Assembly: GCA_003491925.1 (NCBI GenBank)
Contig: DNAU01000178.1
Location: forward strand, 1 to 16,860
Reading direction: 5' to 3'
Length of the DNA: 16,860 bases
DNA from: Chloroflexota bacterium
Lineage (GTDB): Bacteria; Chloroflexota; Dormibacteria; Aeolococcales; Aeolococcaceae
Under the pieces are notes generated by a model. The model ran no database searches. It was not told the origin of the DNA and worked only from the letters and a program-made list of their open reading frames with translations. Shown here piece after piece: positions 13,753 through 16,860 of this stretch (within the stretch, counting starts at the first letter, position 1; the number at the start of each line of letters is the position of its first letter). The position numbers were made by a program, and so were the translations under genes.

Positions 13753-16693
13753 ACTCGGCCGGTGGGCCCGCCGCCACGGCCCGGGCCACCATCTGAGCTC
13801 GGGACTCGACACCCAGCTTCCGGCGCAGCCAGCCGATGTGGTGCTCGACGGTGCGCACCGAGAGAAAGAGCCGCTCGGCGATCTCGGGGTTGGAGAGCCC
13901 CTCGCCGACCAGGGCCAGCACCTCGGCCTCCCGGCCGGTCACCCCGGCGTCGCGAAGCAGAGCCGGCAGCCGGCGCGTCCGCCGGGTGGGGCGCGCCACC
14001 GGCGCGCCGCTCTTGCGGAGCAATCCGCGGCAAGCGGCCGCCAGCCGCTCATTGCCCCTCGAGTCGTAGAAGCGCGCCGCCTCGGCGAGCCAGATGATCG
14101 GGTCCCCCCAGCCGTCAGCCCCGGCCGCCTCCGCGCAGAGCCGGTGCATCAGATGGCGGTACCAGGGGGCCCGCCCCAGCTGAACGTCCCCGGACCTGGC
14201 GGCCGCCCTCGCCTCGACGACCCGGCCAGCCCGGCCGAGGCGCACGGCGTCGGCAAACGCGAGGTAGCCGCTCGGCTGGCACATGGTGGTGGTCGCCCCG
14301 GAGCGCGCGCTCGGATCCGGCTCACCGCCATCGATGGCGACCAGGACGTCGAGCAGGGCCGCGGCCAGGTGGGGGATCGCAGCCCGGCGGGTGCCATAGG
14401 CGTCCACCGCGGTCTGGAGGTCCCTGCGGGCGCGGGCACGGTCCTCGTCGGCGAGCGAGGCGATCGCCCGTGCGTCGCCCCAGAGGGCTCCGACCACCTC
14501 GGGATCCTTCCCGGCGAGCGCTATCGCCCTCGAGATGGCCGCCTCCATCCGGCGGCGTGCCCCGCTCGCCGCCTCGACGATCGCCACGAAGACGCGGGCG
14601 GTGGCCTCCAGGGTGCGGAGGCCCAGCACCTCTGACGTTTCGATGCAGTTCTGCAGCCGCTCGCGCGCCTCTTCCCACCGTCCCTGGAACTCGAGCCCGG
14701 CGCTGATCTCCAGGTCCAGGTGGGCGACGGTCGCGACCGCGCCGAGCCGGACGGCGTCCTCGCGGGTCCGCTCGAGAACCTCGACGGCCCCCGACCGGAA
14801 GAGATCGACGACCCCGAGCTGATAGGTCGAACGCATCCGCCAGAGGGTCAGACCGTGGTCCGCGGCCACGCTCACAGCCCGCCGCCCGATCGCCTCCGCC
14901 TGGTCGAGGTCGCGCGTCCGGGCGCATCGCCCCGCGACCTCGAGGGCCTCGCAGAGTGCCTCGGGCTGGCCGGTCGCGTCGGCGCTCTCCGCCGCTCGCG
15001 AGGCCAGGGCCTCCGCCTCGCCCAGGCGGCCCTCACCGATGGCAACCTGGGCGGCCACCGCGCTGAGCCGGGCCGCCAGCGCCGCGTCTCCGGCGGAGGC
15101 GGCGAGCCGGCGAGCCTCCGCCATCTCCTCACTCGCGAGGTCGAACTGGGCCGCCGCCACCGCGCTCCGGGCCAGCAGCAGATGCGCCTGGCCGCGCCGC
15201 CCGGCGGGGGCGTCCAGCTCCGCCAGGGTCGCGAGCAGCTTGCTGACGGCGTCGCGCGTCGCCGCCAGGTCCCCGGACGACGCCGTGGTCTCAGCCAGGA
15301 GCTCCGCGGCGCCGGCGCGGACCTCCGCATCGGTGCTCAGGGAGGCGGCCCGGGTCAGGGCGGCCCGCGCGGTCGCCAGCGCCCCCCGGCGCAGCGCCCC
15401 TCCTCCTGCCGCGATGAGATGCGCCGCGGCGCGGTTCGCGTCGCCCGAGATCTCGGCGAGGTCGGCGGCCAGGTGCCGCCAGTCGCCGGCGCCGCCGGCG
15501 GCCGATTCGACCTCCTCGAGGCAGCGGGTCGCCAGGGTGGCGCGCTCGCTGGGCAGGAGCTCCTCCAGGATGGCCTCCAGGGTCAGGGCGTGGCGAAAGG
15601 TGAACGCCGTCTGCTGGACGGCCAGCAGCTGCAGCGCCACCGCCCGGGTGAGCAGGTCATGGGCGGCCGTCGGGGTGAGCCCGGCGGCGCCGCAGGCGAG
15701 CCGCCAGTCGAACTGCCGGCCGAGCAGAGCCGCGCATCCGAGCAGGCGCCTGCCGTCGGGCCCGGTCTCACCGAGGCGATCCCGAACCGACTGGATGAAG
15801 CTCGGGGGCACACGGGGTCGCAGCGGGCCCGTGCTCGTCCATGCTCCGTCGATCCGTGTCAACGCCCCGTCGGTGACGAGGGCGGCCAGCAGCTCCTCGA
15901 CGAAGAAGGGGACCCCCTCCGCCGAGTCTCGGAGCAGGCCTTCGACCTCAGCGGGGACGGCGTCGGTGGCGAGGCAGGCGCGGGTCATGGCCGCCACATC
16001 GGTGACGGTGAGCGGCCCCAGCCGGATGACCTCGGCCGCCCGGCGCGCCTCCAGCCGGGTCGCGTCGTGCACGGCCCGAACGTCCGCATCGTCACGCAGC
16101 GACGCGACGCAGAGGACCGGGAGGCGGGTCGCGTGGTCGGCGAGATACTCGACCACCGCCACGGTCTCGGGGTCGGCCCACTGCAGGTCCTCGATCATCA
16201 GCAGGCAGGCGGTGGGCCCGGCGAGGGTGTGGAGCAGGCGCAGGAGGGCTTCGCCGATCACGACGGGCGAGGGTTCGGGCGCCGTGACACGGCCCGCACC
16301 CCACTGCGGCGCGAGGCGGCCGAGCACCCCCTCGAATCCGTGAAGGTCCGGACCCTCCGGGAGGCTCGACGGTGAGATGGGGCGCAGAGCGTCGGAGAGC
16401 GGCCGGTACGGAGCGGGCACCTCGGACGAGGTTGCCCTGCCCACCAGCACGGTGAGCCCTCGGGCTCGCGCCTCTCCCGCGAGCTCCAGCACCAGCCGGG
16501 ACTTGCCCACGCCCGCTGGGCCGCTCACCAGCACCAGCCCGCCCTCGCCGCGAACGCCTGCCGCCACCCGGGCGCGAAGCTCTGCCATCTCGCGGTCGCG
16601 TCCCACGAGGGTGGGGCAGAGCACGTGGGCCACCGTCCAAGTATCGGTTGCCCGAGCCGGCCGAGAACCGCCGCGGTGGTGCTCGGGATTCAC
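13751..16693 (-). CDS. Large ATP-binding LuxR-family regulator (LAL/MalT-like)
   Basis: A 980-residue regulator. The N-terminal AAA/NTPase has Walker A GPAGVGKS (58-65) and Walker B LLMIED (164-169), followed by QWADPETVAVVEYLA as in STAND-type LuxR regulators. The middle (about 380-880) is a long Ala/Glu/Arg-rich helical region, TPR-like, probably for ligand or partner binding. The C-terminal LuxR helix-turn-helix covers about 919-975 (TGREAEVLALVGEGLSNPEI, then FLSVRTVEHHIGWLRRKLGV). Such proteins are ATP-dependent activators. The start is GTG 16693, with GGTGGAG about eight bases upstream; GTG 16633 is a less likely alternative that still keeps the ATPase. Its target is unknown; the nearest same-strand gene downstream is the cupin. 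Four 17-bp repeats lie just before its start. Confidence 0.9.
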   Translation of the reverse strand: MNPEHHRGGSRPARATDTWTVAHVLCPTLVGRDREMAELRARVAAGVRGEGGLVLVSGPAGVGKSRLVLELAGEARARGLTVLVGRATSSEVPAPYRPLSDALRPISPSSLPEGPDLHGFEGVLGRLAPQWGAGRVTAPEPSPVVIGEALLRLLHTLAGPTACLLMIEDLQWADPETVAVVEYLADHATRLPVLCVASLRDDADVRAVHDATRLEARRAAEVIRLGPLTVTDVAAMTRACLATDAVPAEVEGLLRDSAEGVPFFVEELLAALVTDGALTRIDGAWTSTGPLRPRVPPSFIQSVRDRLGETGPDGRRLLGCAALLGRQFDWRLACGAAGLTPTAAHDLLTRAVALQLLAVQQTAFTFRHALTLEAILEELLPSERATLATRCLEEVESAAGGAGDWRHLAADLAEISGDANRAAAHLIAAGGGALRRGALATARAALTRAASLSTDAEVRAGAAELLAETTASSGDLAATRDAVSKLLATLAELDAPAGRRGQAHLLLARSAVAAAQFDLASEEMAEARRLAASAGDAALAARLSAVAAQVAIGEGRLGEAEALASRAAESADATGQPEALCEALEVAGRCARTRDLDQAEAIGRRAVSVAADHGLTLWRMRSTYQLGVVDLFRSGAVEVLERTREDAVRLGAVATVAHLDLEISAGLEFQGRWEEARERLQNCIETSEVLGLRTLEATARVFVAIVEAASGARRRMEAAISRAIALAGKDPEVVGALWGDARAIASLADEDRARARRDLQTAVDAYGTRRAAIPHLAAALLDVLVAIDGGEPDPSARSGATTTMCQPSGYLAFADAVRLGRAGRVVEARAAARSGDVQLGRAPWYRHLMHRLCAEAAGADGWGDPIIWLAEAARFYDSRGNERLAAACRGLLRKSGAPVARPTRRTRRLPALLRDAGVTGREAEVLALVGEGLSNPEIAERLFLSVRTVEHHIGWLRRKLGVESRAQMVARAVAAGPPAE

Positions 16694-16710
16694 TGGTCGC
16701 GCTCCACCTC

Positions 16711-16778
16711 GGACGGGAGGTGACGCCGGACGCGAGGTGACGCCGGACGCGAGGCAACGCCGGACGCGACGTGAGCCG
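16711..16778. repeat. Four tandem 17-bp repeats upstream of the LuxR-type gene
   Basis: Units start at 16711, 16728, 16745 and 16762. The consensus is GGACGCGAGGTGACGCC. Units 1 and 2 differ at one position, unit 3 has CA for TG, and unit 4 is the most diverged. The array begins 18 bases upstream of the GTG start codon, so it lies in the leader or promoter region of the regulator gene. Confidence 0.8.
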
Positions 16779-16860
16779 ACCTTCGAAGGATCCCTTCAGC
16801 GCGTGGGCTGAGTCGGACGCCTCAAGCGGAGCGCCGGCTCCACCAGTGGCGCGCCCGCTG
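16779..16860. other. Right-edge non-coding sequence
   Basis: No gene is supported here. GAAGG (16785-16789) and CCTTC (16793-16797) form a short inverted repeat around ATC, next to the 17-bp repeat array. It may belong to the promoter region of the LuxR-type gene. Confidence 0.3.

Noticed and set aside
13232..14635. 467-codon open frame on the + strand
   Set aside because: Antisense to the cupin and the LuxR C-terminus. The minus-strand products have clear domains.
14720..16375. 551-codon open frame on the + strand
   Set aside because: Antisense of the LuxR-type regulator. The repetitive Gln/Gly/Arg/Ala content is a frame artefact of high GC.
16822..16860. Possible minus-strand gene end (...RARHWWSRRSA then stop)
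   Set aside because: Only 12 codons are visible and no family can be recognised. It is compatible with a gene continuing outside the window but not enough to annotate.
1..16860. CRISPR array, tRNA, rRNA, insertion sequence or phage genes
   Set aside because: No regularly spaced repeat-spacer pattern, cloverleaf, transposase, integrase or phage structural gene was seen. The only tandem array is the spacer-less 17-bp set at 16711-16778.

Overview
The window is visibly GC-rich, with codons ending mostly in G or C. It carries soil-bacterium accessory genes: a FIST protein, a giant ATP-binding LuxR regulator, DUF302, a GH55-type remnant, and a secreted CHAP protein. The style suggests an uncultured high-GC lineage such as Actinomycetota, Chloroflexota or Dormibacteraeota-like bacteria. 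This is a guess from gene content and codon use; no rRNA, tRNA or phylogenetic marker is present. I see no insertion sequence, integrase, phage gene or CRISPR array.

Left edge (1-1178, + strand): the end of an unrecognised helical protein, about 455 bp with no convincing gene, and a GNAT-like acetyltransferase.

Catabolic block (1276-8290, all on the minus strand, so read right to left): a glyoxylate/hydroxypyruvate reductase-like enzyme, then a promoter with a perfect TATAAT, then iclR-type regulator, DapA-superfamily aldolase, FGGY kinase and FIST sensor protein. These four are joined by 1-4 nt stop/start overlaps. After a 12-bp hairpin comes an AldA-type lactaldehyde/glycolaldehyde dehydrogenase. 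The inferred job is catabolism of an unknown sugar or sugar acid, with cleavage to pyruvate plus a two-carbon aldehyde or glyoxylate that is oxidised by AldA or reduced by the reductase. The FIST protein is the unusual member.

Middle (8350-11209, + strand): a divergent endonuclease V homologue that has lost several catalytic residues, then a secreted CHAP-domain protein and a lipoprotein that look co-transcribed. A hairpin follows the lipoprotein.

Right middle (11320-13602): a small membrane protein (minus), two abutting palindromes (one a perfect LacI/CcpA-type operator) in front of a 5'-truncated GH55-type remnant, a cluster of strong hairpins, a DUF302 protein (+) and a cupin (minus).

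Right edge (13751-16860): a 980-residue LuxR-type ATPase regulator (minus). Just before its start lie four tandem 17-bp repeats.

Strongest leads: the catalytically stripped endonuclease V homologue, the FIST protein inside a coupled catabolic operon, the possible one-base lesion or four-residue leader peptide at the iclR start, the operator-plus-remnant junction, and the 17-bp repeats before the LuxR regulator.
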